Positions 9,883-19,254 of a DNA stretch of 49,125 nt are shown here, piece by piece; within the stretch, counting starts at the first letter, position 1, and every line of letters begins with the position of its first letter. The stretch comes from an uncultured Roseobacter sp. Lineage in GTDB: Bacteria > Pseudomonadota > Alphaproteobacteria > Rhodobacterales > Rhodobacteraceae. The notes beneath the pieces are model-generated. The model saw only the letters and a list, made by a program, of their open reading frames with translations. It had not been told where the DNA came from and did not search any database. A program made the translations under genes and the position numbers. The stretch covers positions 1 to 49,125 of the forward strand of contig NZ_CANMDB010000018.1 of the NCBI RefSeq assembly GCF_947496515.1, read 5' to 3'.

Positions 9883-11706
9883 CTATTCCCAACAGCTGAC
9901 CAGAACGGTCATGTTGCGGGCGCGGGTGGCGATGTCTTCGGGGTCGAGCGCTTGCCCGCCGCTGGCGCTTGCTGCGCTCAGCCCTGCCTGTTGTAGCGTC
10001 CGGGCAATGGCGGGACCAGCCCGGGCGAAACGCACATCGGGCGGAAGGCCGCGGTCACCCTCCCGCAGGGGCAGCAGCATGCCCAGCACATGGCCGCTGG
10101 TGTCAAAGACCGGACCGCCCGCATCACCTGGCAACGTGTTGAGGCTGAGGCGTTTCAGGTCGGGCTCACCACCGAGACCGCCGATGTCCGAGAGGGTGCC
10201 AAAGGTGATGGTGGCCGCGTTCAGCACGCCTTCGTAAGAATAGCCTGCCGCCGCCACGTCAGCTTTCAATCGCGGGGGCGCGGGGCTGAAACGCGCCACT
10301 TCGGGCGGGGCCAACCGGTCCGAAGGCTGCAGTACCGCCACGCCCAGATCACTGTCGAGCGCGCTGATCTCTGCAGGGTAGGTGTCGTCCAGAGTGATCA
10401 GCGAACAGCTTTGCACGGCATCTGCCGTCGTGACCACCGCGCCTTGTGCGTCTACATAAAACCCCGAACGCGACAGTTTTGGCTGCCGGATTTGCAAGCC
10501 CGCGAGCAGATCAACGCCTTGATCCGACCGTGTGCCTGTCGCCGGATCCAGCACGCCGGGCAAGCGGGTAAAACTTGCCTGCATCTGTGAGATCAACCGC
10601 TCGCGCTGGGCGTCATCGCCTGCGGGCCAGACCAGCGTAAAGCCCTTGAGCGCGCCGTCTTCCAGACTGACGCGGGTCTCGCTGACGATCTCGTCGTTGC
10701 GACCGATCAGCGAAAAGCTGTTTCGATCCAGAGTGCGCGCACCCTGCAGAGGCACGATTTCAAGCGTCTGCATGACCTCATAGAGGCTGGCCAGCGTGTC
10801 CCGCCCGCCGGGTTGGCTGATCAGCAGGACCTGCGCCGGACCATCATCCGTCGCGTTGTACTGCGCAAAAGGCGGCTCGTAGCGATCAAAGGAAACCTGC
10901 GCTGTGGGCAGGTCGATCTGGATGCCTGCCGCACTGTCGGTGACGCGGCGCAGGTCCAGACCTTCGAGTACCGCATTGTACTGGCCCAGAAGCTCGGCCC
11001 GCTGCGCTGTGGTCAGCACGCCCGTTTCCGTGTGCCCGTTGGCCTGCTGCCAGGCGGTCATGGCGGCGCGGGTCCCGCGACCGAAGGCGCCATCGATGCT
11101 GGCGTTGTAGAAACCGGCCCATTCCAGTGCGATCTGCAGGCCGCGCCGCTCTGCGGCGGTCAGGGCACGCTCGCCGCGCCGCGCCTCGGAGAGTGTCTCT
11201 GGTGGAAGGGCGGGCTGTTCTGCGGGGTCTGCGGCCACGACCGGTGCCGCTGGCGGGCTTTGCTCTGAGGCGTCCAGTTCCGCCGCATCCGCTGCGGGTG
11301 TCTGCGGTTCGGTCGCCTCCGCCGCGGGCTGGGGCGCCTGCGCTGCGGTCAGACTGCCCCGGCCCGTCAGATCCGCGCCCAGCGGAAAGAACTGCTGCCG
11401 CAGCAGTGCTGTCTCGGTGATGTAGCTGTCGCGCGGGATCAGCCGATCGGCCAGATAGGTGCTGAGAACCTGATCTGCATCACCCGGCGTATAGGGCCCC
11501 AGCACGATGCCGTACCAGCCGCCCCCCAGGGAAAATCCGTTCACATCCGCCAGCGCCCGCGCGTAGTCCTGCGCCCGGCTGATCCCGTCCTGCAGGTTGG
11601 GCTGTGCCTCGATCTGGATCCAGACGACCTCGCCCTCGGACTGCGCCCGCACCCCCTGAGCCGTACTGACAAAAACCGCCAGACACACCATCATTACCCG
11701 AAACAT
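9883..11706 (-). CDS. Periplasmic SPOR-like / peptidoglycan-binding / trypsin-fold protein, probably catalytically dead
   Basis: 607 aa. A signal peptide (about 1-21) is followed by a SPOR-like domain (about 26-100), an Ala/Pro-rich linker (about 120-170), a peptidoglycan-binding_1 domain (about 183-240, with DGAFGRGTRAAMTAWQ), a middle region, and a C-terminal DegP/trypsin-like domain (about 400-560). In the protease domain the usual GDSGGP is GDAGGPV (Ala529 in place of Ser), and the usual TNAHVV reads TTADAV (Asp429 at the His position). Only the Asp region (DSDLGVAVL, about 451-459) looks intact. It therefore looks like a pseudoprotease anchored to peptidoglycan, perhaps a scaffold or regulator; that role is inference. 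It is divergent from glyQ. Confidence 0.85.
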   Translation of the reverse strand: MFRVMMVCLAVFVSTAQGVRAQSEGEVVWIQIEAQPNLQDGISRAQDYARALADVNGFSLGGGWYGIVLGPYTPGDADQVLSTYLADRLIPRDSYITETALLRQQFFPLGADLTGRGSLTAAQAPQPAAEATEPQTPAADAAELDASEQSPPAAPVVAADPAEQPALPPETLSEARRGERALTAAERRGLQIALEWAGFYNASIDGAFGRGTRAAMTAWQQANGHTETGVLTTAQRAELLGQYNAVLEGLDLRRVTDSAAGIQIDLPTAQVSFDRYEPPFAQYNATDDGPAQVLLISQPGGRDTLASLYEVMQTLEIVPLQGARTLDRNSFSLIGRNDEIVSETRVSLEDGALKGFTLVWPAGDDAQRERLISQMQASFTRLPGVLDPATGTRSDQGVDLLAGLQIRQPKLSRSGFYVDAQGAVVTTADAVQSCSLITLDDTYPAEISALDSDLGVAVLQPSDRLAPPEVARFSPAPPRLKADVAAAGYSYEGVLNAATITFGTLSDIGGLGGEPDLKRLSLNTLPGDAGGPVFDTSGHVLGMLLPLREGDRGLPPDVRFARAGPAIARTLQQAGLSAASASGGQALDPEDIATRARNMTVLVSCWE

Positions 11707-11868
11707 CTACCTGCCCATCCTGCGCCGTCAAAATTTCGACGCAATTAATCAGGAAATGCGGTGCTTTACCATAAGCCATCGCGCTAAATTATCACCGCGG
11801 GCGCGATTGACGCCTCTGGCGCGGCGACGTAGGTAACGGGCTCAAATCCAGCCCGAGGCTCTTTGCCC

Positions 11869-12810
11869 ATGTCCCACCTTCCCGATGCGCCCCGCTCCTT
11901 TCAGGAGATCATCCTGCGTCTGCAGACCTATTGGGCGGGCAAGGGGTGTGCCATCCTCCAGCCCTATGACATGGAGGTAGGCGCGGGCACCTTTCACCCC
12001 GCCACGACGCTGCGCAGTCTGGGGACGAAACCTTGGGCCGCGGCTTACGTGCAGCCCTCGCGCCGCCCCACGGACGGGCGCTATGGCGAGAACCCCAACC
12101 GGCTGCAGCACTACTACCAGTATCAGGTGCTCATCAAACCCAGCCCGCCCGACCTGCAGGAGCTCTACCTCGGCTCGCTGGAGGCCATCGGCGTGGACAT
12201 GGCGCTGCACGACATCCGCTTTGTGGAGGACGATTGGGAGAGCCCGACGCTGGGCGCCTGGGGGCTCGGCTGGGAGGTGTGGTGCGATGGCATGGAAGTC
12301 AGCCAGTTCACTTATTTTCAGCAGGTCGGCGGGCACGACTGTCATCCTGTTTCGGGCGAACTGACCTACGGGTTGGAGCGGCTTGCGATGTATATTCTGG
12401 GCGTCGATCATGTGATGGACATGCCCTTCAACGATCCGCAAACGGACATCGCTCTCAGCTACGGCGACATCTTCAAGCAGACGGAGGAGGAATACGCGCG
12501 CTGGAACTTCGACAATGCCAACACCGAGGTGCTGCTGCGCCAGTTCGAGGAGGCGGAGGCCCATTGCCGCACGCTGCTGGATCAGCCGGCGGAGGACCCC
12601 AAGACCGGTAAGCGCATCGTCATGGCGCATCCCGCTTATGACCAATGCATCAAGGCCAGCCACATCTTCAACCTGCTGGACGCACGCGGCGTCATCTCCG
12701 TGACCGAAAGGCAGGCCTATATCGGGCGGGTGCGCGCGCTCGCCAAGCTCTGTGCGGATGCCTTCGTACAGACCAGCGCCGGGGGCTGGCGCCCCGAGGA
12801 TGCAGCGTGA
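11869..12810 (+). CDS. glyQ: Glycine--tRNA ligase alpha subunit
   Basis: Catalytic subunit of the tetrameric bacterial glycyl-tRNA synthetase (class II), which works with GlyS. Class II motifs and the glycine pocket are plain: [12 protein letters not shown], the [20 protein letters not shown] block, and [20 protein letters not shown]. The length (313 aa) is standard. A TTG at 11863 is in frame, but the ATG at 11869 gives the usual N-terminus. The stop overlaps the start of the next gene (GTGA), so glyQ, the small membrane gene and glyS form one translationally coupled operon. Confidence 0.97.
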   Translation: MSHLPDAPRSFQEIILRLQTYWAGKGCAILQPYDMEVGAGTFHPATTLRSLGTKPWAAAYVQPSRRPTDGRYGENPNRLQHYYQYQVLIKPSPPDLQELYLGSLEAIGVDMALHDIRFVEDDWESPTLGAWGLGWEVWCDGMEVSQFTYFQQVGGHDCHPVSGELTYGLERLAMYILGVDHVMDMPFNDPQTDIALSYGDIFKQTEEEYARWNFDNANTEVLLRQFEEAEAHCRTLLDQPAEDPKTGKRIVMAHPAYDQCIKASHIFNLLDARGVISVTERQAYIGRVRALAKLCADAFVQTSAGGWRPEDAA

Positions 12811-13328
12811 CCGGCAAGATCGCGGCGCTGGCCATCCTGATCTCTGCGATCGCTGCAGGTGTATCGCTCTATTATCTGCAGATCTATGGGTTCTACGAAG
12901 AGGCCACCGCGGAGCTTACCGAGGTGCGGCTTGTCTCGCTCAACACGGATACGCCCGAGCCGATCAGCGCGCGGGCCATCCAGGCCATTGATGCGGAAAG
13001 CTCGCCGATCCGCTTTCGCGCGTGTTTCGAGACCGATGCCAGTCTGCCGATGCTGACGGAGACCTACGTGGCCCCGGCCCGCGCCACCCCGCGCAACGCG
13101 CCGCCGTGGTTTGACTGCTTTGACGCGGCGGACATCGCCGCAGAGATCGCCGCGGGCACAGCCTTGCCGTTTCTGGGCCAGAAGAACGTAAAATTCGGCG
13201 TGGACCGCATCGTGGTAATCACCGACGACGGGCGCGGTTACATCTGGCATGAGCTGAATGACTGCGGCGAAAAAGCCTATGACGGAACGATTGTGGGCGA
13301 AGAATGCCCGGGACGGGAGGGCAGCTGA
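12807..13328 (+). CDS. Membrane-anchored protein between glyQ and glyS (DUF6446-like)
   Basis: A 173-aa protein with one N-terminal membrane helix ([20 protein letters not shown]) and a soluble remainder containing scattered Cys. The GTG start overlaps the glyQ stop (GTGA), and the stop overlaps the glyS start (TGATG), so it is tightly coupled to both. I recall a family of this size and position (DUF6446) in Rhodobacteraceae, but the assignment is from memory. The function is unknown. Its retention between two synthetase subunits suggests constitutive expression rather than a tRNA-charging role. Confidence 0.82.
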   Translation: MTGKIAALAILISAIAAGVSLYYLQIYGFYEEATAELTEVRLVSLNTDTPEPISARAIQAIDAESSPIRFRACFETDASLPMLTETYVAPARATPRNAPPWFDCFDAADIAAEIAAGTALPFLGQKNVKFGVDRIVVITDDGRGYIWHELNDCGEKAYDGTIVGEECPGREGS

Positions 13329-15556
13329 TGCCTGATTTGCTGATTGAGCTCTTCTCCGAAGAGATCCCTGCGCGCATGCAGCGCCGGGCCGCCGAGGATC
13401 TGCGCAAGCTGGTGACAGACGGGCTGGTCGAGGCGGGGCTGACCTATGCCTCTGCCGCGGGTTTTGCGACACCGCGGCGCCTGACCCTGACCGTCGAGGG
13501 GCTGCTGGCGGAAAGCCCTGCCACCGTGGAAGAGCGCAAGGGTCCGCGGGCCGACGCGCCGGAGAAAGCCATCGCCGGGTTCCTGCGCAGCACGGGCCTG
13601 TCCGCGGATGATCTGGAAACGCGCGAGACGCCCAAGGGTCCCGTGCTCTTTGCGCGCATCGAAAAGGCCGGGCGGCCTGCGGCAGAGATCATCTCGGATG
13701 TGCTGGGTGGGACGATCCGGAATTTTCCGTGGCCCACGTCCATGCGGTGGGGCAGTGGTACGCTCCGCTGGGTGCGGCCCCTGCAGAGCATTCTGTGCAT
13801 TCTCACCGACGAGGCGGGGCATACGGTCGTGCCGCTGGAGGTCGAGGGGATCGCCGCGGGCGACCGCACCGCGGGTCACCGGTTCATGGCGCCCGCAAGC
13901 TTTGCCGTGTCGGGCTTTGACGACTATGCCGCCAAGCTGAAACGCGCCTTTGTCGTGCTGGACGCCGACGAGCGGGCGGAGGCGATCTGGCATGACGCCA
14001 CCAACATGGCCTTTGCCAATGGGCTGGAGGTTGTCGAGGACAAGGGCCTTCTGGCGGAGGTCGCGGGGCTGGTTGAATGGCCGGTGGTGCTGATGGGCCG
14101 GATCGGGGAGGATTTTCTGGATCTGCCGCCGGAGGTGCTGCAGACCTCCATGAAAGAGCACCAGAAGTTCTTTTCCGTCCGCAACCCCAAAACGGGCCGC
14201 ATCGAACGCTTCATCACCGTGGCCAACCGCGAGACGGCGGACAATGGCGTGACTATTCTGGCCGGCAACGAAAAAGTGCTGTCGGCGCGGCTGGCGGATG
14301 CGAAATTCTTCTGGGAGAACGATCTGCGCGTGGCCAAGGCGGGGATGCAGCCCTGGCTGGAGCAACTGAAGAACGTGACCTTCCACGCGAAGCTCGGCAC
14401 CCAGGCCGATCTGGTCGGGCGCGTGGCGACGTTGTCGCGTAAAATCGCTATTCTGGTGAAGGCCGACCCTCATCTGGCCGAAGAGGCGGCTATACATGCC
14501 AAGGCCGACTTGTCGTCCGAGATGGTCTATGAATTCCCAGAGCTTCAAGGCCTCATGGGTCGTTACTACCTCGAAGCCGCCGACAGAGCGCCAGAAGTCG
14601 CGGCTGCGGCTGAAGAGCATTATGCACCTCTTGGCCCATCTGATGATGTGCCTACCGCGCCGGTGTCCATTGCCGTGGCGCTGGCCGAGAAGATGGATAA
14701 GCTAACGGGCTTTTGGGCGATTGACGAGAAACCGACGGGTAGCAAAGATCCCTACGCGCTGCGGCGGGCTGCACTTGGGATTATCCGAACCATACTTGAG
14801 AACGATCTATCAGTGTCTTTCATCGAGATGGCTTTCCTCAGCTACGCAATTTTACTTGGTAGAGCAACTGGGTACAGAGCCGCTGCCGATGCAGCGGAGA
14901 TGCTGAACGCGGCGAAAGTAATTGGCGACAAGCAGCTCATCGAGCGAATGGAAGCTATCAATCGCAGTCTTCCAGAGGACTATATTGAGCAATCAGAAGA
15001 AGCTTCTCTGCAATTTACTAAGAAAAAAGTCGAGGCGCTAGGCTCCTTCCTCCACGATCGCCTCAAGGTCTACCTCCGCGACCAAGGCATTCGCCATGAC
15101 ATCATCGACGCTTGCATCGCCATGGAGGGCAACGACGATCTGACCCTGCTGGTGAAACGCGCGCGGGCTTTGTCGGAGACGCTTCAAACCGACGATGGGG
15201 AAAACCTCATCCAGGCTTTCAAACGCGCCAACAATATTCTTGCCCAAGCGCAGGAGGCGGATGGCGTTGAGTATTCCTTTGGTGCCGATCCTAAGTTCGC
15301 CGAGACGGAGGAGGAGCGGGCGCTCTTTGCCGCGCTCGACCGGGCGGAGGCGGAGATTGCGCCCGCGATGAAGGCGGAGGATTTCGCCACTGCGATGACG
15401 GCGATGGCAAGCTTGCGTGCGCCGGTCGATGCGTTCTTTACCGCCGTGCAGGTCAACGCAGAGAATGCGACCGTCCGGCGGAACCGGCTCAACCTGCTCA
15501 ACCGGATCACCACGCTGTGCGGTTCCGTCGCCGATCTCACCCGTATCGACGGCTAA
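13328..15556 (+). CDS. glyS: Glycine--tRNA ligase beta subunit
   Basis: tRNA-binding partner of GlyQ. The N-terminus (LLIELFSEEIPARM) and the blocks HRFMAPASF and KYVL-type DPYALRRAALGIIR are typical. The C-terminal anticodon-binding part (FHDRLKVYLRDQGIRHD-like, NDDLTLLVKRA) is complete. An ATG at 13328 overlaps the upstream stop and is preferred over an in-frame start at 13304. At 742 aa it is somewhat longer than most GlyS. Between about 14450 and 15060 the codon use shifts to more A/T in third positions. This stretch contains an unusual segment (about 14810-15030) that looks like an insertion or imported block. The frame is intact. Confidence 0.95.
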   Translation: MPDLLIELFSEEIPARMQRRAAEDLRKLVTDGLVEAGLTYASAAGFATPRRLTLTVEGLLAESPATVEERKGPRADAPEKAIAGFLRSTGLSADDLETRETPKGPVLFARIEKAGRPAAEIISDVLGGTIRNFPWPTSMRWGSGTLRWVRPLQSILCILTDEAGHTVVPLEVEGIAAGDRTAGHRFMAPASFAVSGFDDYAAKLKRAFVVLDADERAEAIWHDATNMAFANGLEVVEDKGLLAEVAGLVEWPVVLMGRIGEDFLDLPPEVLQTSMKEHQKFFSVRNPKTGRIERFITVANRETADNGVTILAGNEKVLSARLADAKFFWENDLRVAKAGMQPWLEQLKNVTFHAKLGTQADLVGRVATLSRKIAILVKADPHLAEEAAIHAKADLSSEMVYEFPELQGLMGRYYLEAADRAPEVAAAAEEHYAPLGPSDDVPTAPVSIAVALAEKMDKLTGFWAIDEKPTGSKDPYALRRAALGIIRTILENDLSVSFIEMAFLSYAILLGRATGYRAAADAAEMLNAAKVIGDKQLIERMEAINRSLPEDYIEQSEEASLQFTKKKVEALGSFLHDRLKVYLRDQGIRHDIIDACIAMEGNDDLTLLVKRARALSETLQTDDGENLIQAFKRANNILAQAQEADGVEYSFGADPKFAETEEERALFAALDRAEAEIAPAMKAEDFATAMTAMASLRAPVDAFFTAVQVNAENATVRRNRLNLLNRITTLCGSVADLTRIDG

Positions 15557-15642
15557 CGGCCCCGAAGCGATACGAATTCCTACTCTTTACCTGAGACAAA
15601 CCGCTTAGATCAAAGCACCCGCGCAACAGGCCCTTTTGCGCC

Positions 15643-15723
15643 GCGCCGTTCCGCCCACGTCAAACCGAAGGTTTGCTTGCAGCAAAACGGGCGGCGCGAT
15701 TGCGCCACCCCTCGGAACGGCGC
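15643..15723. repeat. Multi-stem inverted repeat between glyS and the PPDK-like gene
   Basis: Perfect 11-base outer arms GCGCCGTTCCG (15643-15653) and CGGAACGGCGC (15713-15723) enclose two smaller hairpins: CAAACC-gaa-GGTTTG (15661-15675) and GGCGC-gatt-GCGCC (about 15692-15706). Together they could fold as a branched structure in DNA or RNA. It falls in the 270-base gap after glyS. It resembles intergenic repeats I associate with roseobacters, but only one copy is present here. The role (terminator, RNA processing site or repetitive element) is not clear. Confidence 0.6.
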
Positions 15724-15826
15724 TTCAGCGGAACGGTCAGATATCTCTGGTCTGGGGCTAGTCGCGCAAAGCCTTGCTTGCAGAGTGTTAATCCCTATGC
15801 TGCGGCCCAACAGCAAAGGTGCCGCA

Positions 15827-18373
15827 GTGCAGAATAACCCCCAGATCACACTCGTTACCCCCACGTCTCCCATCGCGACAGAGACCCACGGCGGCCGGGC
15901 CAAATGCCTGCAACGGCTCGTCCGGCTGGACCTGCCGGTGCCGCGGACGGTGGCGCTGTCCTTTGAGGCGGTGGGCCGCATCGCCCGCGGTGAACTGCCG
16001 GACATTCCCGCCATCTTGTCGCAGTTTCCCGAGGGCGCGCTGCTGTGTGTGCGGCCCTCGTCGGAGGATCCGGACTGGGGCGGGCCGGGGGCTGTGCTCA
16101 ACATCGGGATGACGCCGGAGCGGCTCACCAAGCTGGAGACCCAGCTGGGCACCGCGGCAGCACAGGCGATATACACCCGCTTTGTGCAGAACTATGCGCT
16201 GGATGTGGCCCGGCTGGACCCGGATGTCTTCGAGGATGTGCCCTCAGATGGCCGGGCCGCCCTGACCGAGACCCTGCGCGCCTATGAGGCAGATCTGGAA
16301 GAGCCCTTTCCCACCGATCCCTCGCAGCAACTGGCCGCCGTGCTCAAATCCATGGCGCGCGCGTGGGAGGGCACCTCCGCCCGACTGCTGCGGCAGGCCA
16401 AGGGCGCACCTGCGGACGCGGGTCTGGGCCTCGTGGTGCAGGAGATGGCTTTGGGCCTGGGCGAGGGGCAATGCGGATCGGGGGTCCTGCAACTGGTGGA
16501 TGGCGACACCGGTCTGCCGCAGGTCACCGGGCGGTATCTCAGCCAGAGCCAGGGGCGCGACGCGCTCGACCGCGATGCGGCGGCCCTCTACCTCAGCCGG
16601 GATCCCCGCGGGCCGTCGCTGGAGGAACTGGCGCCCGAGGCTTTCGAGACACTGAAGACCTACGCCGCCCAGATGCGGCAGCGCTTGCGCGAGGAAATGC
16701 AGATCGAATTCGTGATCGAGAACGGTCAGCTCTTTATCCTTGACGGTGTGCGGGTCACCCGCTCCAGCCGTGCGGCATTGCGCATCGCGGTGGATCTGGC
16801 GGAGGACGGCGTCATTTCCCGATCGGATGCGCTGATGCGCATCGAGCCGCGCACCGTATCGGAGCTATTGCACCGGCAGATCAGCCCGCATGCCAAACGG
16901 GATGTCATCGGGCGAGGTATCGCGGCAAGCCCGGGCGCGGCCACGGGGCGGATCGTTTTTACCGCCTCCGAAGCGCAGGCCAGTGCGGCGCGCGAAGAAC
17001 CCTGCATCCTCGTGCGGCGCGAAACCTCGCCCGAGGACATCCGCGGCATGCATGCGGCCCAGGGCGTGCTGACCGAGCGCGGCGGTATCACCAGCCACGC
17101 CGCGGTGATCGGGCGTGGCATCGGCCTTCCTTGCGTGGTCGGCGCCTCCAACATGCGGTTCAATCGCGGCAAAAAGCAGCTGGTCACCCAGGACGGTCGG
17201 GTGTTCGCGGCGGGGGAAGTGATCACGGTTGACGGGTCCAGTGGTGAGGTGCTTGCAGGCGCGCCCGAGATGCAGGAGGCCGCCCTCGACGCGGCGTTTC
17301 AGACGTTGATGGACTGGGCGGCAGCGGTCTGCGATATCGGGATCCGTGCCAATGCCGACACGCCCGCCGACGCGCGCACGGCGCGGAATTTCAACGCGCA
17401 GGGCATTGGTCTGTGCCGCACGGAACACATGTTTTTTGAGCCGGGCAGGCTAACGGTCATGCGCGAGATGATCTTTGCCGAAACCTCCGAGGATCGCCGC
17501 GCGGTGCTTGAGCGATTGCTGCCCATGCAGCGTGATGACTTTACGCAGCTCTTTCGGATCATGGAGGGCGATCCTGTCTCCATCCGGCTGTTCGATCCGC
17601 CCCTGCACGAGTTTTTGCCGACCGATCGGGCCGGTCAGCAAGAGCTTGCCGAGGCGCTGGATCTCCCCCTGTCGCGCGTGACCCGGCGGATCGAGGCAAT
17701 GTCGGAATATAACCCCATGCTTGGCCTGCGCGGCGTGCGCCTCGGCGTCACGGTGCCCGAGATCTACGAAATGCAGGCCCGCGCGATCTTCGAGGCAACC
17801 ATCGCAGCGAGCACCGAAGGTGTGCCCATTGTGCCCGAGATCATGATCCCGCTGGTGTCTGCCCGGCGGGAGGTGGAACTGGTCAAGACGGCCATTGATG
17901 CGGTCGCCGCCGCGGTACGGACAGAGATCAGCGGCGATTTCGACTACCGGCTCGGGGTCATGGTCGAGACGCCCCGCGCCGCGCTGCGGGCCGCGGAGAT
18001 TGCCCCTTATTGCGCTTTCCTGAGTTTCGGGACGAACGACCTGACGCAGATGGCCTACGGGCTGTCACGGGATGATGCGGGCAGGTTCATGTCGGCTTAC
18101 GTCCAGCAGGGGGTCTTTCCGGAGGATCCGTTTCACGTGCTGGATACCGATGGCGTGGGCGAGTTGATCAAGCTGGGCGCAGAGCGTGGCAGGCACGCCC
18201 AGCCGGATGTAACGCTGTCAATTTGCGGAGAGCACGGAGGCAATCCCGAATCGATTTCCTTCGCTCGGGATGCTGGATTCGACTATGTGTCGTGCTCTCC
18301 CTTCCGGGTGCCGGTGGCGCGTATAGCCGCAGCCCAGCTTGCCGTAAAATCAACATATTGTATTGAGGGATAA
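15827..18373 (+). CDS. Pyruvate,phosphate dikinase-like PEP-utilising enzyme
   Basis: 848 aa with three parts. The N-terminal ATP-grasp region is divergent. The central swivelling domain has the phospho-His motif LTERGGITSHAAVIGRG. The C-terminal PEP/pyruvate barrel includes GIGLCRTEHMFF, MLGLRGVRLGV, SFGTNDLTQM and the catalytic-Cys motif CGEHGG. PPDK interconverts pyruvate, ATP and Pi with PEP, AMP and PPi. The usual GGKG near the N-terminus reads GGRAK, and other ATP-site motifs are altered, so the reaction may differ. The open frame reaches 15677; the GTG at 15827, six bases after AAAGGT, is preferred, with ATG 15797 as the alternative. I recall this gene following glyS in roseobacters. 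Confidence 0.85.
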   Translation: MQNNPQITLVTPTSPIATETHGGRAKCLQRLVRLDLPVPRTVALSFEAVGRIARGELPDIPAILSQFPEGALLCVRPSSEDPDWGGPGAVLNIGMTPERLTKLETQLGTAAAQAIYTRFVQNYALDVARLDPDVFEDVPSDGRAALTETLRAYEADLEEPFPTDPSQQLAAVLKSMARAWEGTSARLLRQAKGAPADAGLGLVVQEMALGLGEGQCGSGVLQLVDGDTGLPQVTGRYLSQSQGRDALDRDAAALYLSRDPRGPSLEELAPEAFETLKTYAAQMRQRLREEMQIEFVIENGQLFILDGVRVTRSSRAALRIAVDLAEDGVISRSDALMRIEPRTVSELLHRQISPHAKRDVIGRGIAASPGAATGRIVFTASEAQASAAREEPCILVRRETSPEDIRGMHAAQGVLTERGGITSHAAVIGRGIGLPCVVGASNMRFNRGKKQLVTQDGRVFAAGEVITVDGSSGEVLAGAPEMQEAALDAAFQTLMDWAAAVCDIGIRANADTPADARTARNFNAQGIGLCRTEHMFFEPGRLTVMREMIFAETSEDRRAVLERLLPMQRDDFTQLFRIMEGDPVSIRLFDPPLHEFLPTDRAGQQELAEALDLPLSRVTRRIEAMSEYNPMLGLRGVRLGVTVPEIYEMQARAIFEATIAASTEGVPIVPEIMIPLVSARREVELVKTAIDAVAAAVRTEISGDFDYRLGVMVETPRAALRAAEIAPYCAFLSFGTNDLTQMAYGLSRDDAGRFMSAYVQQGVFPEDPFHVLDTDGVGELIKLGAERGRHAQPDVTLSICGEHGGNPESISFARDAGFDYVSCSPFRVPVARIAAAQLAVKSTYCIEG

Positions 18374-18518
18374 AATTTTATCTATATTTGGTTCAATCCC
18401 TCCGTTTTGCGTGAGCGATTCACTGCCGACATTAACCAAGCTTCCCTTCGTAAACTTTACGTCAACCAACATTCCACGTTAGACGGCCCTCACCAAGCTG
18501 CCTTTGGGGGATGTTATT

Positions 18519-19163
18519 GTGAGAATTTATCGTAAGGCGACAGCGTCGCTGGCCGTTGGGCTGTTTTTAGGCTTTTTCGGGGCAACCACCGGGTTTGCCA
18601 ACCAAATTGCCGACACCGTGATAGATGCGGACGATCTGAAGTCCGTGACCGTGCGCCGTATGGTGGATACGGTCCTGCCCGCGCGCCATGAGATCAAACC
18701 CCAAAAGGTCGAATTTTCGAAAAAGTGGCTGGATGCCCAGCCCGATCCTCAGGGCGGGCCCGAGTTGCAATGTCTGGCCGAGGCACTTTACTTCGAGGCG
18801 CGCGGAGAGACGGTCAAAGGTCAATTCGCCGTGGCCGAGGTTATTCTCAACCGGGTCGATTCCGAACGTTTTCCGGGTTCTGCCTGTGGCGTGATCAATC
18901 AGGGCACCGGCAAGAAGTACCAGTGCCAGTTCACTTACACCTGCGATGGATACAAAGAGGTGATCGCTGAACCGCGTGCCTATGCGCGTGTGGCAAAGGT
19001 GGCGCGTGCGGCGCTCGACGGTCGTCCTCCGGAGCTGACAGAGGGGGCCACGCATTATCACACCACTGCGGTGAACCCACGCTGGAGCAAGGTCTACACC
19101 AAGACTGCTGCAATCGGGGATCACATCTTTTATCGTCACACCTGGCGCACGGCCAGCAACTGA
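18519..19163 (+). CDS. Cell wall hydrolase, SleB/CwlJ type
   Basis: Secreted Hydrolase_2 (SleB-like) protein that probably cleaves peptidoglycan. A hydrophobic signal segment (SLAVGLFLGFFGATTGFAN) is followed by the catalytic domain beginning LQCLAEALYFEARGE, where the Glu is the expected catalytic acid. FAVAEVILNRV, the CQFTYTCDG cysteine motif and GATHYHT follow in the family order. A TTG at 18504 is in frame, but the GTG at 18519 has GGGGGA at a 7-base spacing and begins with the basic n-region RIYRK, so it is preferred (214 aa). A terminator hairpin follows at 19201-19235. Confidence 0.88.
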   Translation: MRIYRKATASLAVGLFLGFFGATTGFANQIADTVIDADDLKSVTVRRMVDTVLPARHEIKPQKVEFSKKWLDAQPDPQGGPELQCLAEALYFEARGETVKGQFAVAEVILNRVDSERFPGSACGVINQGTGKKYQCQFTYTCDGYKEVIAEPRAYARVAKVARAALDGRPPELTEGATHYHTTAVNPRWSKVYTKTAAIGDHIFYRHTWRTASN

Positions 19164-19200
19164 TCATTTCAGGTCTTGGCCTGATAGCATTCAGCCTGCT

Positions 19201-19235
19201 AAGGGGCGGTCATCCACGGGGCGACCGCCCTTTCC
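19201..19235 (+). terminator. Intrinsic terminator after the cell wall hydrolase
   Basis: AAGGGGCGGTC (19201-19211) pairs with GACCGCCCTTT (19223-19233) with one wobble pair and an 11-base loop, followed by TCC. It separates the hydrolase from the folate genes. Confidence 0.7.
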
Positions 19236-19254
19236 TGTTGAAAAGGGCCCGGCC

